Shown here in pieces: positions 50,435 through 60,231 of a stretch of DNA of 64,000 nt. The stretch's first letter is position 1. Every line of letters begins with the position of its first letter. The DNA is from Amycolatopsis vastitatis (GTDB taxonomy: Bacteria; Actinomycetota; Actinomycetes; Mycobacteriales; Pseudonocardiaceae). The translations under genes were made by a program, and so were the position numbers. Under the pieces are notes generated by a model. The model saw only the letters and a program-made list of their open reading frames with translations, was not told the origin of the DNA and did no database searches. The DNA is taken from contig NZ_NMUL01000004.1 in the NCBI RefSeq assembly GCF_002234595.1, positions 62,001 to 126,000 of the forward strand, read 5' to 3'.

Positions 50435-50757
50435 TGACGGACAAGGAACTCCTGGCTCGGGTCGCGGAGGCGGCCGAAGCCGATCCGGAGGCCGAGATCG
50501 GCTGGATTCCGCATCGTGAGCCTGCCAAGAGTCCGAATGCGGTGTACAGCGTGCGCATCCCGGTCGACCGGATCGAGGAACTGCGTGGTCTCGCCGCCGA
50601 GCGCGGCCTGGCGCCGACCGCCCTGATCCGGACCTGGGTCCTCGCCCAGCTGGACGCCGCGCGGAGTGGGGACGAGGAGGCGCGGAAGTGGGAGAACGAC
50701 ATCCGCGCCACCATCGACCACCTGAGGAGCTTGCTCGACGAAAGGACCGCGAGCTAG
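50434..50757 (+). CDS. Ribbon-helix-helix antitoxin (BrnA/CopG-like)
   Basis: A 107-residue protein with a central ribbon-helix-helix (AVYSVRIPVDRIEELRGLAAERG, then LAPTALIRTWVLAQLD). The N-terminal part is acidic and would wrap the toxin, a C-terminal helix follows. ATG 50434 overlaps the toxin stop and has GGAGG at seven bases; a GTG three bases earlier is the alternative. It likely binds the palindrome at 50051-50069 and represses the pair. Confidence 0.78.
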   Translation: MTDKELLARVAEAAEADPEAEIGWIPHREPAKSPNAVYSVRIPVDRIEELRGLAAERGLAPTALIRTWVLAQLDAARSGDEEARKWENDIRATIDHLRSLLDERTAS

Positions 50758-51596
50758 GCCAGCCGGGTCAGGTGCACCGAGACGTCCAAAGTGGACTGCC
50801 CGCCGCCGGTGAAGATGCCCTTCAGCGGCGCCACGTCCGCGTAGTCCCGGCCCATGGCCACCCACACGTGCCGCGGCCCGACCGGGATCGCGTTCGTCGG
50901 GTCGTACGCCCACCAGCCGCCGGTCCAGACGTCGACCCAGGCGTGGGACTCGCCCTCGACCACTTCGCCGAGCTTCGCGTCCGGGTTGGTGTGCAGGTAC
51001 CCCGACACGTACCGCGCCGGGACGCCGATCGCGCGCAGCATCACCAGCGTCACGTGCGCGAAGTCCTGGCACACGCCTTCGCGTGCCTGCCAGGCGTCCG
51101 TCGCCGTCGAGTGGACGCCCGTGGTGCCCGGCTGGTACTTCAGCTGCTTGTTCACCCACTCGCAGACCGCCAGCACCGCGTCCGCCGGGTCCAGCCCGCG
51201 TCGTAGCGAGCGGGCCTCGCGGGCCAGTTCAGCGTCATGCGGGGTGTAGTCCGTCGGGGTCAGGTACTCGGTGCGATGGTCGACGACCGTGTCGGAACGC
51301 AAGCCCTTCCACGTCGCCGTGCGGATCGGCTCGGCTTCGTCCGCCGTCTCGACCACCGAGGTCGCGAGCACGGTGAACTCCGTGTGGGGCGCGTGGAGGT
51401 CGAACGACGTCACGACCGTGCCCCAGTAGTCCGTGTACCGGTAGGCGCGGGTCGCCGGGGCCGTCTCGATGCGCGTCGCCACCGTCGTCTGGCGGCGGTC
51501 CGAGCGCGGGGTAAGCCGGGCCTCGTTGTACGACTGCGTCGCCGGTGTCGCGTACCGGTACCCCGTCCGGTGCGCCACCCGCAGCTGCCACGTCAC
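50754..51596 (-). CDS. Transglutaminase-like cysteine protease-fold protein
   Basis: A 280-residue protein with an N-terminal beta domain (HRTGYRYATPATQSYNEARLTPR) and a transglutaminase core: active-site cysteine in EGVCQDFAHV (about residue 185), histidine in GESHAWVDVW, Asp in WAYDPTNAIPVG. Its gene is the third of the conserved trio ATP-grasp, alpha-E, transglutaminase; these are thought to make or hydrolyse a peptide-like conjugate. GTG start overlaps the alpha-E stop. A fused open frame reaching to 52589 is only a shadow. Confidence 0.92.
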   Translation of the reverse strand: MTWQLRVAHRTGYRYATPATQSYNEARLTPRSDRRQTTVATRIETAPATRAYRYTDYWGTVVTSFDLHAPHTEFTVLATSVVETADEAEPIRTATWKGLRSDTVVDHRTEYLTPTDYTPHDAELAREARSLRRGLDPADAVLAVCEWVNKQLKYQPGTTGVHSTATDAWQAREGVCQDFAHVTLVMLRAIGVPARYVSGYLHTNPDAKLGEVVEGESHAWVDVWTGGWWAYDPTNAIPVGPRHVWVAMGRDYADVAPLKGIFTGGGQSTLDVSVHLTRLA

Positions 51597-52540
51597 AGCG
51601 AAACCTCCGCACCGCTCCACGCCACCCACGGCGACGTGCTGAAGTACTGCAACGACACCGCTTCGCCGATCTCCTTGATCGACGTCTGCAACGCGCCGAG
51701 CCGCCGCGGCAGGTCGGTCAGCAGCTCCGACGGGCGGAGGAACTCCAGCTCGCTGCGGGCCCGGCCGAGTTCGCGCAGCGCGTCGGACTTCTCGTTGGTG
51801 CGCGCGCCGCCGCCCGGGTCGAGCCGTTGCAGGCATTCCTCCGCCTGGCGCAGCGCGTGGAACACCGACCGCGGGAACAGCGTGTCCCGCAACAGGAACT
51901 GGACGACGCGGCCGGCGTCCAGGGCGCCCCGGTACGTGCGCAGGTAGGTGTCCTGCGCACCGGCCGAGCGCAGCACCGTGATCCAGCCCGGCGACGACGC
52001 ACGGTCCGCGACCCGGGACAGCAGCAGCCGCACGACCATGTCGGCGCGTTCGATCGAGCGGCCGAGCACCATGAACAGCCAGCCGTCGTCCCGGCTCATC
52101 GTCGAGTCGGCGAGCCCGGCGAACATCGCCGCGCGCTCCTCCACGAAGGACAGGAAGGCGTGCGGCCCGGCGCGCCGGGCGTAGCGCTGCCGGTCGGGCA
52201 CCGCGTTCCAGGTCGCGTTCAGGCATTCCCACAGCTCGGTCGAGACGACTTCGCGGGCGCCGCGCGTGTTCTCGCGCGCCGAGTTGATCGAGCCGACGAT
52301 CGACGCGGGGTTGTCCTTCGCGTACGCCACCAGCTCGGTCAGCTTCCACACGTCCAGGGACTCCGCGCCCTCCGGGTCGATGCCCAGGACGGCCAGGAGC
52401 TGGCGGCTCGCGTTGTCCGGGTCGACGGTCGCGTCCTCCAGCAGCTGGTGGACCGAGACGTTGAGGATGCGGGAGGTGTCGTCGGCGCGTTCGACGTACC
52501 GGCCGATCCAGTACAGCGACTCCGCGTTGCGGGCGAGCAT
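51593..52540 (-). CDS. Alpha-E domain protein
   Basis: All-helical protein of 315 residues (DUF403). Conserved features: MLARNAESLYWIGRYVERADDTSRIL at the N-terminus, REVVSTELWECLN, and the late GRSIERADMVVRLLL. It always accompanies a circularly permuted ATP-grasp and a transglutaminase; co-complex or post-translational peptide assembly is presumed. ATG 52540 has GGAGG before it. Confidence 0.95.
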   Translation of the reverse strand: MLARNAESLYWIGRYVERADDTSRILNVSVHQLLEDATVDPDNASRQLLAVLGIDPEGAESLDVWKLTELVAYAKDNPASIVGSINSARENTRGAREVVSTELWECLNATWNAVPDRQRYARRAGPHAFLSFVEERAAMFAGLADSTMSRDDGWLFMVLGRSIERADMVVRLLLSRVADRASSPGWITVLRSAGAQDTYLRTYRGALDAGRVVQFLLRDTLFPRSVFHALRQAEECLQRLDPGGGARTNEKSDALRELGRARSELEFLRPSELLTDLPRRLGALQTSIKEIGEAVSLQYFSTSPWVAWSGAEVSL

Positions 52541-52590
52541 GGGAACCTCCACATCCCGAAGTGATCTTTACCGCTGAGGGATCATTCAAC

Positions 52591-54243
52591 TCAGCTCTGT
52601 TGCTGTTGCTGCTGCTGTTGCTGGGACGTCGTCAGCTCCGGCCCCTGCTCGGTGACCAAACTGTCCACAGTGGACGCGACCCCGAGTGCGGGCCGCTCGA
52701 GCTCGCGCTCGGCCGTCGAGGCGCGGGACGCCAGCACCCACGTGTCCTTCGAACCGCCGCCCTGCGAGGAGTTGACGACCAGGCTGCCCTCCGGCAGCGC
52801 CACCCGCGTCAGCCCGCCGGGCAGCACGAAGATGTCCTTGCCGTCGTTGACGGCGAACGGCCGCAGGTCGACGTGCCGCGGCGCGAGCCGGTCGTCCACC
52901 TTGGCCGGCACGGTCGAGAGCTGGACCACCGGCTGCGCGATCCAGCCGCGCCGGTGCGCGCGCACCTTGCGCCGGAGCGTGTCGAGTTCTTTCTTCGACG
53001 CCTCGGGTCCGAAGACGATCCCGTAGCCGCCGGAGCCCTCGACCGGCTTGACGACGAATTCGTCGAGGTGCGCCATGACGTGGTCGAACTCGTCCGGCAG
53101 CCAGCACCGGAACGTGTCCACGTTGGGCAGCAGCGGCTTCTCGTTCAGGTAGTACTTCACCATCTCCGGCACGTAGGTGTAGACGAGCTTGTCGTCCCCG
53201 ACGCCGTTGCCGACGGCGTTCGCGACGACGACGTTGCCCGCGCGCGCCGCGTTCAGCACGCCCGCGACGCCGAGGACCGAGTCCGGCCGGTAGTGCACGG
53301 GATCGAGGAACTCGTCGTCGATCCGCCGGTAGATGACGTCGACCTGGCGCTCGCCCTCGGTGGTCCGCAGGTAGACGACGTTGTCGCGGCAGAACATGTC
53401 GCGGCCTTCGACCAGCTCCACCCCCATCAGCCGCGCCAGCAGCGAGTGCTCGAAGTACGCCGCGTTGTGGACGCCGGGGGTGAGCACGACGACCATCGGG
53501 TCGGCGACGTTCGCGGCCGCCGCCGCGCGCAGCGCCCGGAGCAGGTGCGACGCGTAGTCACCGACCGGGCGCACGCGGTGCTGGGCGAACAGGTCCGGGA
53601 AGACCCGGGCCATCGTTCGCCGGTTCTCCATCACGTACGACACCCCGGACGGGTTGCGGAGGTTGTCCTCCAGCACCCGGAAGGTGCCCTCCTCGTCGCG
53701 CACCAGGTCCACACCGGACACGTGGATGCGCACGCCGTTCGGCGGGTTGATGCCGAACGCCTCCCGCTGGAAGTGCTCGCAGGAGGTGATCAGCCGCCGA
53801 GGCAGCACGCCTTCGCGCAGGATCTGCCGGTCGCCGTAGACGTCGGCGAGGAACGCCTCGAGCGCGCGGACGCGCTGGGCGACCCCGCGCTCGAGCTTCG
53901 CCCACTCGGCGGCCTGGATCACCCGCGGCACCAGGTCCAGCGGGAACGGCCGCTCCTGCCCGGACAGCGAGAACGTGATCCCCTGGTCGACCATCGCCCG
54001 GTCGAGAGCCTGCGACCGCGAGTTGAGGTCGTGCGCGTCGAGGGCCGCGATCGACTCGTACAGCGCGCGGTACGGGCCGCGGACGGTGCCGTCGGCGGCG
54101 AACATCTCGTCGTAGGCATCCGCGTGCGGCCGGTCCGGCGCGAGGTAGCCGTCGAACCGGGCACCCGGTCGGGTGATCCGGCTGGTCGTCGCCTTCCGCG
54201 CACGTCGACCGGACGGGGGCAGCCGGGGCGGCGTGGCGTTCAT
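52591..54243 (-). CDS. Circularly permuted ATP-grasp protein (type 2)
   Basis: A 550-residue DUF404/DUF407 ATP-grasp. Typical motifs are FDGYLAPDRPHADAYDEM, F-x-L-D-L-V-P-R-V-I, GVHNAAYFEHSLLARLMGVELVEG, FVVKPVEGSGGYGIVFGP and VNSSQGGGSKDTWVL. It probably joins a carboxylate to an amine in a peptide-tag pathway with its two partners downstream. The protein ends in nine glutamines from CAG/CAA codons (52594-52620), a natural poly-Q tail. ATG 54243 is chosen over 54252 by ribosome-site spacing (AAGG). Confidence 0.94.
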   Translation of the reverse strand: MNATPPRLPPSGRRARKATTSRITRPGARFDGYLAPDRPHADAYDEMFAADGTVRGPYRALYESIAALDAHDLNSRSQALDRAMVDQGITFSLSGQERPFPLDLVPRVIQAAEWAKLERGVAQRVRALEAFLADVYGDRQILREGVLPRRLITSCEHFQREAFGINPPNGVRIHVSGVDLVRDEEGTFRVLEDNLRNPSGVSYVMENRRTMARVFPDLFAQHRVRPVGDYASHLLRALRAAAAANVADPMVVVLTPGVHNAAYFEHSLLARLMGVELVEGRDMFCRDNVVYLRTTEGERQVDVIYRRIDDEFLDPVHYRPDSVLGVAGVLNAARAGNVVVANAVGNGVGDDKLVYTYVPEMVKYYLNEKPLLPNVDTFRCWLPDEFDHVMAHLDEFVVKPVEGSGGYGIVFGPEASKKELDTLRRKVRAHRRGWIAQPVVQLSTVPAKVDDRLAPRHVDLRPFAVNDGKDIFVLPGGLTRVALPEGSLVVNSSQGGGSKDTWVLASRASTAERELERPALGVASTVDSLVTEQGPELTTSQQQQQQQQQS

Positions 54244-54400
54244 GAACGACATCCTTACTCACACCCGGGGTGGACGGCGATACCCGCGGTACGACGCGCG
54301 CCTCTCTAAACATCGCCGTAACTTCACGGTGCTGTGCTTTGGTATGGATGAGTGGCAATATGCGTGCTCTCACGAACTGAGAACTACGAGGAGTGACGAC

Positions 54401-55336
54401 GTGGCCCGAGGACCCCAACTCAAGGCGCTCGCCCTGCTGCCTGCGTTCGCCCTGGTCGGCCTGACCGTGGCCTGTGGCGCCGGCGGTAGTGGCGCCGGCA
54501 ACGCCGGCCCGAGCAGCTCGGCGGCGCCGGGTGCCGGTTCGGGTGACGTGGGGACGGTGACAAAGGACGACGCGCTCGCCGCGATGGTGCCCGCCGCGGT
54601 CAAGGCCGACGGCAAGATCGTGGTCGGCCAGGACCAGAGCTACCCGCCGAACGAGTTCCAGGACGGCGGCAAGGCGGCCGGCTTCGACGTCGACCTGGGC
54701 ACGGCCATCGGCCAGGTGCTCGGCGTGCAGATGGAGTTCCAGAACTCCTCGTTCGACGGCATCATCCCGGGCATCGGCGCCAAGAAGTACGAGATGGGCA
54801 TCTCGTCGTTCAGCATCAACGCCGACCGGCTGCAGTCGGTCGACATGATCTCCTACTACAGCGCCGGCACCTCGCTGGCCGTGCTGAAGGGCAACCCCGA
54901 CGGCATCAAGGTCGACGACCTCTGCGGCAAGAAGATCGCCGTCCAGAAGGGCACCACGCAGGTCGAGGACCTCGACAAGAAGAACGCCGCGTGCACCGGC
55001 GCGGGCAAGCCCGCGATCGAGGTCACGCAGCTGCAGGCCCAGACCGACGTCAACCTGGCCCTCACCGCGAAGCGCGTGCAGGGCGAGCTGGCCGACTCCC
55101 CGGTCATCGACTACGCGGTCAAGCAGACCAACGGGCAGCTGGAGTCGGTCGGCGCGCCGTACGACACGGCGCCGTACGGCATCGTGCTGCCGAAGAACAG
55201 CGGCGACTTCGGCAAGGCCGTCCAGGGTGCGATCCAGAAGCTGATCGACAGCGGCGCGTACAAGAAGATCCTGGACAAGTGGGGCCTGAACGCCACCGGC
55301 GCGGTCACCAAGTCGGAGATCAACCCGGCTTCCTGA
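54401..55336 (+). CDS. Amino-acid ABC transporter substrate-binding lipoprotein
   Basis: A 311-residue solute-binding protein of the polar amino-acid family (SBP_bac_3). A lipoprotein signal peptide with L-T-V-A-C lipobox (Cys about residue 25) is followed by a Gly/Ser-rich linker and the fold landmarks [47 protein letters not shown] and [20 protein letters not shown]. First gene of the three-gene importer. GTG start with GAGGAG. Confidence 0.93.
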   Translation: MARGPQLKALALLPAFALVGLTVACGAGGSGAGNAGPSSSAAPGAGSGDVGTVTKDDALAAMVPAAVKADGKIVVGQDQSYPPNEFQDGGKAAGFDVDLGTAIGQVLGVQMEFQNSSFDGIIPGIGAKKYEMGISSFSINADRLQSVDMISYYSAGTSLAVLKGNPDGIKVDDLCGKKIAVQKGTTQVEDLDKKNAACTGAGKPAIEVTQLQAQTDVNLALTAKRVQGELADSPVIDYAVKQTNGQLESVGAPYDTAPYGIVLPKNSGDFGKAVQGAIQKLIDSGAYKKILDKWGLNATGAVTKSEINPAS

Positions 55337-55359
55337 GTCTTCCGAGTTAGGACGAGTTC

Positions 55360-56292
55360 GTGAGTTCCTCCGAAGCGCCTCCCACCGAGGCGCCGGCCGA
55401 CGCCGAGGCCATCAAGGCCGTCCCGGTGCGCCATTACGGGCGCTGGGTGGCCGGCGTGATCATCCTTTTCGTGGCGTTCATCGTGGTCCGCAGCGTGATC
55501 ACGAACGACGCACTGCAGTGGCCGGTCGTCGGGGACTACCTCTTCGACGACCGGGTGCTGCGCGGCCTGCAGAACACCCTGATCCTGACCGTGATCTCGA
55601 TGCTGATCGGGATCGTCGGCGGGATCCTGCTGGCCGTGATGCGCCTGTCGCCGAACCCGCTGACGTCGGGTGCGGCCGGCATCTACATCTGGCTGTTCCG
55701 CGGTACGCCGCTGATCACGCAGCTGGTGATCTGGAACTTCCTGGCGCTGGCCTACCCGCGCCTCGGCCTGGGCATCCCGTTCGGGCCGGAGTTCGTCAGC
55801 TGGGACACCAACCAGCTGATCACGCAGTTCACCGCGTCGCTGCTCGGTCTCGGGCTGAACGAAGCCGCGTACATGGCCGAGATCGTGCGAGGCGGCATCC
55901 AGTCGGTCGACTCCGGCCAGCTGGAGGCGGCGAGCGCGCTCGGCATGAGCCGGACGAAGACGCTGCGGCGGATCATCCTGCCGCAGGCGATGCGGGTGAT
56001 CATCCCGCCGACCGGCAACGAGACGATCTCGATGCTGAAGACGACGTCGCTGGTCGTGGCCATCGGGTACTTCGAGCTGATGGTCGCCGTCCAGACCATC
56101 TACTCGCAGAACTACAAGACGGTCCCGCTGCTCATCGTGGCGGCCGCCTGGTACCTGTTCATGACGTCGGTGCTGACGCTCGTCCAGATGCAGATCGAGA
56201 AGCGGTTCGCGCGCGGTACCTCGCGGGACGTCGTCCAGCGGGCCGGCTGGCGGTCGAGGGTGTTCGGCCGGGGTGGAGGGAACGTCACATGA
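55360..56292 (+). CDS. Amino-acid ABC transporter permease (HisMQ type)
   Basis: A 310-residue membrane subunit, five or six membrane segments; the first 65 residues are an extra N-terminal segment with one helix. HisM-type EAA loop: GAL-type [48 protein letters not shown] broken here by length. It overlaps the ATPase start by four bases. Imports glutamate, glutamine or related polar amino acids. Confidence 0.94.
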   Translation: MSSSEAPPTEAPADAEAIKAVPVRHYGRWVAGVIILFVAFIVVRSVITNDALQWPVVGDYLFDDRVLRGLQNTLILTVISMLIGIVGGILLAVMRLSPNPLTSGAAGIYIWLFRGTPLITQLVIWNFLALAYPRLGLGIPFGPEFVSWDTNQLITQFTASLLGLGLNEAAYMAEIVRGGIQSVDSGQLEAASALGMSRTKTLRRIILPQAMRVIIPPTGNETISMLKTTSLVVAIGYFELMVAVQTIYSQNYKTVPLLIVAAAWYLFMTSVLTLVQMQIEKRFARGTSRDVVQRAGWRSRVFGRGGGNVT

Positions 56293-57062
56293 CCCCCGTG
56301 GTGTCCGCGCAGAAGATCCGCAAGAGCTTCGGCAGCGTCAACGTCCTCAAGGGCATCGACCTCGAGGTGCACGAGCGGGAGGTGCTCTGCCTGATCGGGC
56401 CGTCCGGCTCGGGCAAGTCGACGCTGCTGCGCTGCATCAACCACCTCGAGAAGATCGACGCCGGCCGGCTCTACGTCGACGGCGTGCTGGTCGGCTACAA
56501 GCAGCGGGGCGACAAGCTGCACGAGCTGCCCGAGAAGGAGGTCGCGTTCCAGCGCAAGGACATCGGCATGGTGTTCCAGCGCTTCAACCTCTTCCCGCAC
56601 ATGACGGCGCTCGAGAACGTCATGGAGGCGCCGATCCAGGTCCGGCGCGAGCCGAAGGCCCAGGTGCGGCAGCGCGCGCTCGAGCTGCTGGAGCGTGTCG
56701 GGCTCGCCGACAAGGCGAAGAACTACCCGGCGCAGCTGTCCGGCGGGCAGCAGCAGCGCGTCGCGATCGCGCGGGCACTGGCGATGCGGCCGAAGCTGAT
56801 GCTGTTCGACGAGCCGACGTCCGCGCTGGACCCGGAGCTCGTCGGCGACGTCCTGGGCGTGATGAAGCAGCTCGCCAAGGACGGCATGACCATGGTCGTC
56901 GTCACGCACGAGATGCAGTTCGCGCGTGAGGTGGCGGACAAGGTCCTGTTCATGGACGGCGGCGTCGTCGTCGAAGAGGGCCCGCCCGCCCAGGTCATCG
57001 GGGACCCGCGTGAGGAGCGGACCAAGTCGTTCCTCGCCCGGGTGCTGAACCCCAACGCCTGA
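56289..57062 (+). CDS. Amino-acid ABC transporter ATP-binding protein (GlnQ type)
   Basis: A 257-residue ATPase: Walker [10 protein letters not shown] (about residue 40), signature [15 protein letters not shown], Walker [17 protein letters not shown]-loop VVTHEM. A short insert after the Walker A region ([19 protein letters not shown]) is present. Last gene of the importer operon, followed by two terminator hairpins. Confidence 0.95.
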   Translation: MTPVVSAQKIRKSFGSVNVLKGIDLEVHEREVLCLIGPSGSGKSTLLRCINHLEKIDAGRLYVDGVLVGYKQRGDKLHELPEKEVAFQRKDIGMVFQRFNLFPHMTALENVMEAPIQVRREPKAQVRQRALELLERVGLADKAKNYPAQLSGGQQQRVAIARALAMRPKLMLFDEPTSALDPELVGDVLGVMKQLAKDGMTMVVVTHEMQFAREVADKVLFMDGGVVVEEGPPAQVIGDPREERTKSFLARVLNPNA

Positions 57063-57133
57063 GGCTGTTACATCCGGGGCCTTCGCCCCGGGCCGGGGGC
57101 TCCGCCACCCGGAGCCCCCGAAAGAAGAGAGTG

Positions 57134-57173
57134 CGGCGGAAACGGTGTTCCGGCACCGTTTCCGCCGTTTTTT
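57134..57173 (+). terminator. Intrinsic terminator of amino-acid importer operon
   Basis: CGGCGGAAACGGTG (57134-57147), 6-nt loop, its exact complement (57154-57167) and TTTTTT. A weaker hairpin (GGGGGCTCCG/CGGAGCCCCC) precedes it. Confidence 0.93.
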
Positions 57174-57211
57174 CGCTACCTTGATGGCGGGGTGAGGGAG
57201 GGGGAGCTCGC

Positions 57212-59515
57212 ATGTCGACCGAAAGTGCGCTGCCGCCGCTCGACCCCTTCGCAGGCATCCCGGACCGCCGTTACGAGGTCAAGGCGTCTGAACTGCTCAA
57301 ACCGGGCAACGCCGGGCTGATGCGCTGGCGGCGTCAGGCCACGAACGCCCCGATCGTCTACGTCGAGGACGCCTACATCACCGGGACGCTGGACCTGCGG
57401 GCCGCGGACCTGAAGTACCTGTTCCGGTTCGAGCGCTGCCGGTTCGAGCAGCCGCCGGACGTGCGCGAGGCGAACCTGCTGGGCCTGGTCTTCCGGAAGT
57501 GCTGGCTGCCGGGGCTGAAGGCACGCAACATGCGCAGCCGCAACGACGTCCGGCTGATCCGCAGCGTCGTGCAGGTCGACGGGGACAAGCGGGAGATCGA
57601 AGAGACGACCGTCCAGCGGGGCGACGACCGCGAACGCGGGATGCCGAACGCCGCGGTCAACTTCACCGACGCGGTGATCGAGGGGTCGATGGTGCTCACC
57701 CGCACCGTCATCTCGCACCCGCACGGGAAGGCGATCCACGCCGACCGGCTCGTGCTGACCGGCGCGCTGCTGGCCTACCGGATGGTCGCGAACGGCGAAG
57801 TCCGGCTGCCCGGCCTGCGGACCGGCGGTAACGTCAACTTCTCCGGCGCGACCTTGAACAACCCGGACGGCTTCGCGCTCAACGGCAACGGCCTGCACAT
57901 CGGCGGCAGCCTGCTGTGCGAGGTGGACAACTACGGCCCGGCCAGCCAGCGCAAACGCTTCTCCGCCACCGGGATCATGTACCTGCCGAGCGCTACGGTG
58001 GACAGCGACATCTCGCTGCGCGAGGCCAAGCTGACGGTGTCGCAGCACGGGCCGATCGCCGTCGACGCGTGGAAGTCCAACGACCCGTACCTGGACCCGC
58101 GGCCGGCGCTGGTCGCGGACCGGATGCGCGTCGACGGGAACGTCGAGCTGTCGGACGGCCTGCAGGCGCTGGGCACGCTGCGGATGGTCAACGCCCGGAT
58201 CGGCGGCTCGCTGCGGCTGGCCGGCGCCGAGATCCGGGTCGAGCGCGGCAAGACGGTGCCGTACTACGACCGCGCGCTGCACCTGGACGGCACCGAGATC
58301 GGCGGCGACATCGAGGCGACGAGCCTGCGCGTGCCCGCCGGGCAGCTGCGGCTGGCCGACGTCACCGTCGGCGGCAACTTCCTGGCCTGGAACTCGATGT
58401 TCCGCCACCCCGGCCGTGACGTGTTTTCGGCCCGCCGCTCGAAGATCGCGGGCAACTTCCAGCTCACCGACGCCACGATCCACGGCACGCTGCGGCTGCA
58501 GGGCGTGGACGTCGGCGGCAGCATCAACCTGGCGGGCACCCGGCTCACCGAGCCCGGCCAGCGGGCCACCAGCAGTTACTCCCTCGACGTCCGGACCGGC
58601 CGGGTCGGCCGCGACCTGACGCTGCGGGACAACAACGGCCGCCCGTTCGTCGCCGAGGGGGGCGTCAACCTCGACGGCGCCCAGGTCGCCCGGCGCGTGG
58701 ACCTGCGCGGTTCCCAGCTGGGCTCGCTGCCGCCGTTCGGCGTGGCCCTCGACGCGGGTGACGTCGCCTCGGACGAGTTCATCCTGACGCCCAGCAGCCC
58801 GCCGACGGGCCGGATCGTGCTCCGGCGCGCCCACTGCGGAACGCTGAGCGACAACCAGCAGTTCTGGGCGGCGTCCGACGGCATCGAGCTGGAGGACTTC
58901 CGCTACGACGCGCTCAAGAAGGGCATCCCGCTCGCCGACGACAAGGCGCTCGACGACCGCATCGAGATGCTGCGCAACGCGATGCGCGGCTACCGGCCGG
59001 GCCCGTACGACCAGCTGGCGCACATGCTGCGCGCGGCGGGAAACGAAGAGCACGCCTCGACGGTGGCCCTGCGCAAGCAGCAGTTCCGCTACGAGGCACT
59101 GGCCAGAGGGTTCAAGTTCTTCGGCCCGGGCGTCCGCCTGTGGAGCTGGCTGCAGCGATCGATGGTCGGCTACGGCTACCGCCCGGTCCGCGCGCTCGGC
59201 TGGCTGCTGACGCTGCTGGTCCTGGGCAGCTTGTGGTTCGGCCTGGGCTCCGACGACTGCGTGACGGACAAGTCGGGCCGCTACGTCGCGAACGGCGAGC
59301 GCTGCGTGGTGAACCAGCAGGACACGGGCCTGCAGTGGAACCCGGTGATCTACACGGCGGACCTGCTGGTCCCGATCGTCGACTTCGGCAACAAGTCGAG
59401 GTGGTACATGCACGGCCCGGACAACTGGGTGGCGGCAGGCTTCACAGCCTCAGGCTGGATCCTGGCGACCACCGTGGCGGCCGGCGTCAGCCGCATGCTG
59501 CGCCGCGAGAACTGA
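57212..59515 (+). CDS. Beta-solenoid protein with C-terminal membrane anchor
   Basis: A 767-residue protein. From about residue 30 to 590 it shows short repeated strands of the type G-G-x-L/I-x-L-x-G-A-x-I (VGGSINLAGTRL, IGGDIEATSLRV, VGGNFLAWNSM), as in right-handed beta-helices. The C-terminal 170 residues carry the motif YDQLAHMLRAAGNEEHASTVALRKQQ, then GYGYRPVRALGWLLTLLVLGSLWFGLG and a second hydrophobic segment (FTASGWILATTVAAGVSRML). These proteins are often named membrane-associated oxidoreductase, but no cofactor motif is visible. Function unknown; a scaffold near the membrane is a fair guess. GGAGCTCGC precedes the ATG. Confidence 0.82.
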   Translation: MSTESALPPLDPFAGIPDRRYEVKASELLKPGNAGLMRWRRQATNAPIVYVEDAYITGTLDLRAADLKYLFRFERCRFEQPPDVREANLLGLVFRKCWLPGLKARNMRSRNDVRLIRSVVQVDGDKREIEETTVQRGDDRERGMPNAAVNFTDAVIEGSMVLTRTVISHPHGKAIHADRLVLTGALLAYRMVANGEVRLPGLRTGGNVNFSGATLNNPDGFALNGNGLHIGGSLLCEVDNYGPASQRKRFSATGIMYLPSATVDSDISLREAKLTVSQHGPIAVDAWKSNDPYLDPRPALVADRMRVDGNVELSDGLQALGTLRMVNARIGGSLRLAGAEIRVERGKTVPYYDRALHLDGTEIGGDIEATSLRVPAGQLRLADVTVGGNFLAWNSMFRHPGRDVFSARRSKIAGNFQLTDATIHGTLRLQGVDVGGSINLAGTRLTEPGQRATSSYSLDVRTGRVGRDLTLRDNNGRPFVAEGGVNLDGAQVARRVDLRGSQLGSLPPFGVALDAGDVASDEFILTPSSPPTGRIVLRRAHCGTLSDNQQFWAASDGIELEDFRYDALKKGIPLADDKALDDRIEMLRNAMRGYRPGPYDQLAHMLRAAGNEEHASTVALRKQQFRYEALARGFKFFGPGVRLWSWLQRSMVGYGYRPVRALGWLLTLLVLGSLWFGLGSDDCVTDKSGRYVANGERCVVNQQDTGLQWNPVIYTADLLVPIVDFGNKSRWYMHGPDNWVAAGFTASGWILATTVAAGVSRMLRREN

Positions 59516-60091
59516 TCAGTCGATGAAGCGGGACCAGAACGGGATGTACCGCGGGCCGTCCGGTGGGGCTGTGCTTATTCCGCCCGTCGCGAACTCGCGG
59601 TGCAGGTAATCCCGCAGGTCACAGCCGTAGACGACGATGTCCGTCTGGTACACCGACAGCACCGGGTACCCCACCGAGCCCGGCAGGCCGGGCAGGTAGC
59701 GGTGCCCGCACACCGGCACCAGCTGCGGCACGTCGGCCAGGCGCCGCCGGGCTTCGCGGACCGCGTCCTCCGGGCCGACCGGGCGCGTGCCCCAGTCGGG
59801 GAGCCAGAAGCCGTTGTGCTCGACGTCGTACAGCACCCCGTCCACCGGCCATGCCAAACGTTTGCGCAGCTGTTCGGCGTTGCCGCAGCGCCAGTCGGGC
59901 CAGCGGTCGCCGATCGGGACGCCGGCGGACAGGAACGTCCGGTGGTCCGCGGCGAAGCGGAAGCCGAAGCGGCGCTCGACGTCGTCGAGCTCGGTCTCGG
60001 TCAGCCCGGGACGCACGGGTTCCCGGAGGTTCTCCTGCAGGTGCCGCGCCTCCTCTGGAGTGAGGGCGCCGGCCGGCTGGACGGGGGTCAT
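59516..60091 (-). CDS. SMI1/KNR4-family protein
   Basis: A 191-residue protein with the SMI1/KNR4 core: L-T-E-T-E-L-D-D-V-E-R-R-F-G-F-R-F-A-A-D-H-R-T-F-L-S-A-G-V-P, followed by F-W-L-P-D-W-G and a G-x-x-Y-L-P-G-L-P-G-S. The family includes many immunity proteins of contact-dependent toxins and stand-alone regulators. No toxin is adjacent. ATG at 60091 is chosen; its stop abuts the beta-solenoid gene. Confidence 0.8.
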   Translation of the reverse strand: MTPVQPAGALTPEEARHLQENLREPVRPGLTETELDDVERRFGFRFAADHRTFLSAGVPIGDRWPDWRCGNAEQLRKRLAWPVDGVLYDVEHNGFWLPDWGTRPVGPEDAVREARRRLADVPQLVPVCGHRYLPGLPGSVGYPVLSVYQTDIVVYGCDLRDYLHREFATGGISTAPPDGPRYIPFWSRFID

Positions 60092-60231
60092 GACCACGAG
60101 CCTAAGCGGCGGCTCACCCGCGCCGCGCGTCCTTTTCGGCACCGACCTGGGCGAACCCCGGCGGGGTGAGTTTGTTCTCTCATCGGCCGGACCGCGGAAC
60201 AGAGCGTGCCCGCGTGTAGTTCACTCTCCCC

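Noticed and set aside
50754..52589. 611-aa frame ending in transglutaminase
   Set aside because: The upstream part is a shadow of the alpha-E gene; the GTGA overlap fixes the start at 51596.
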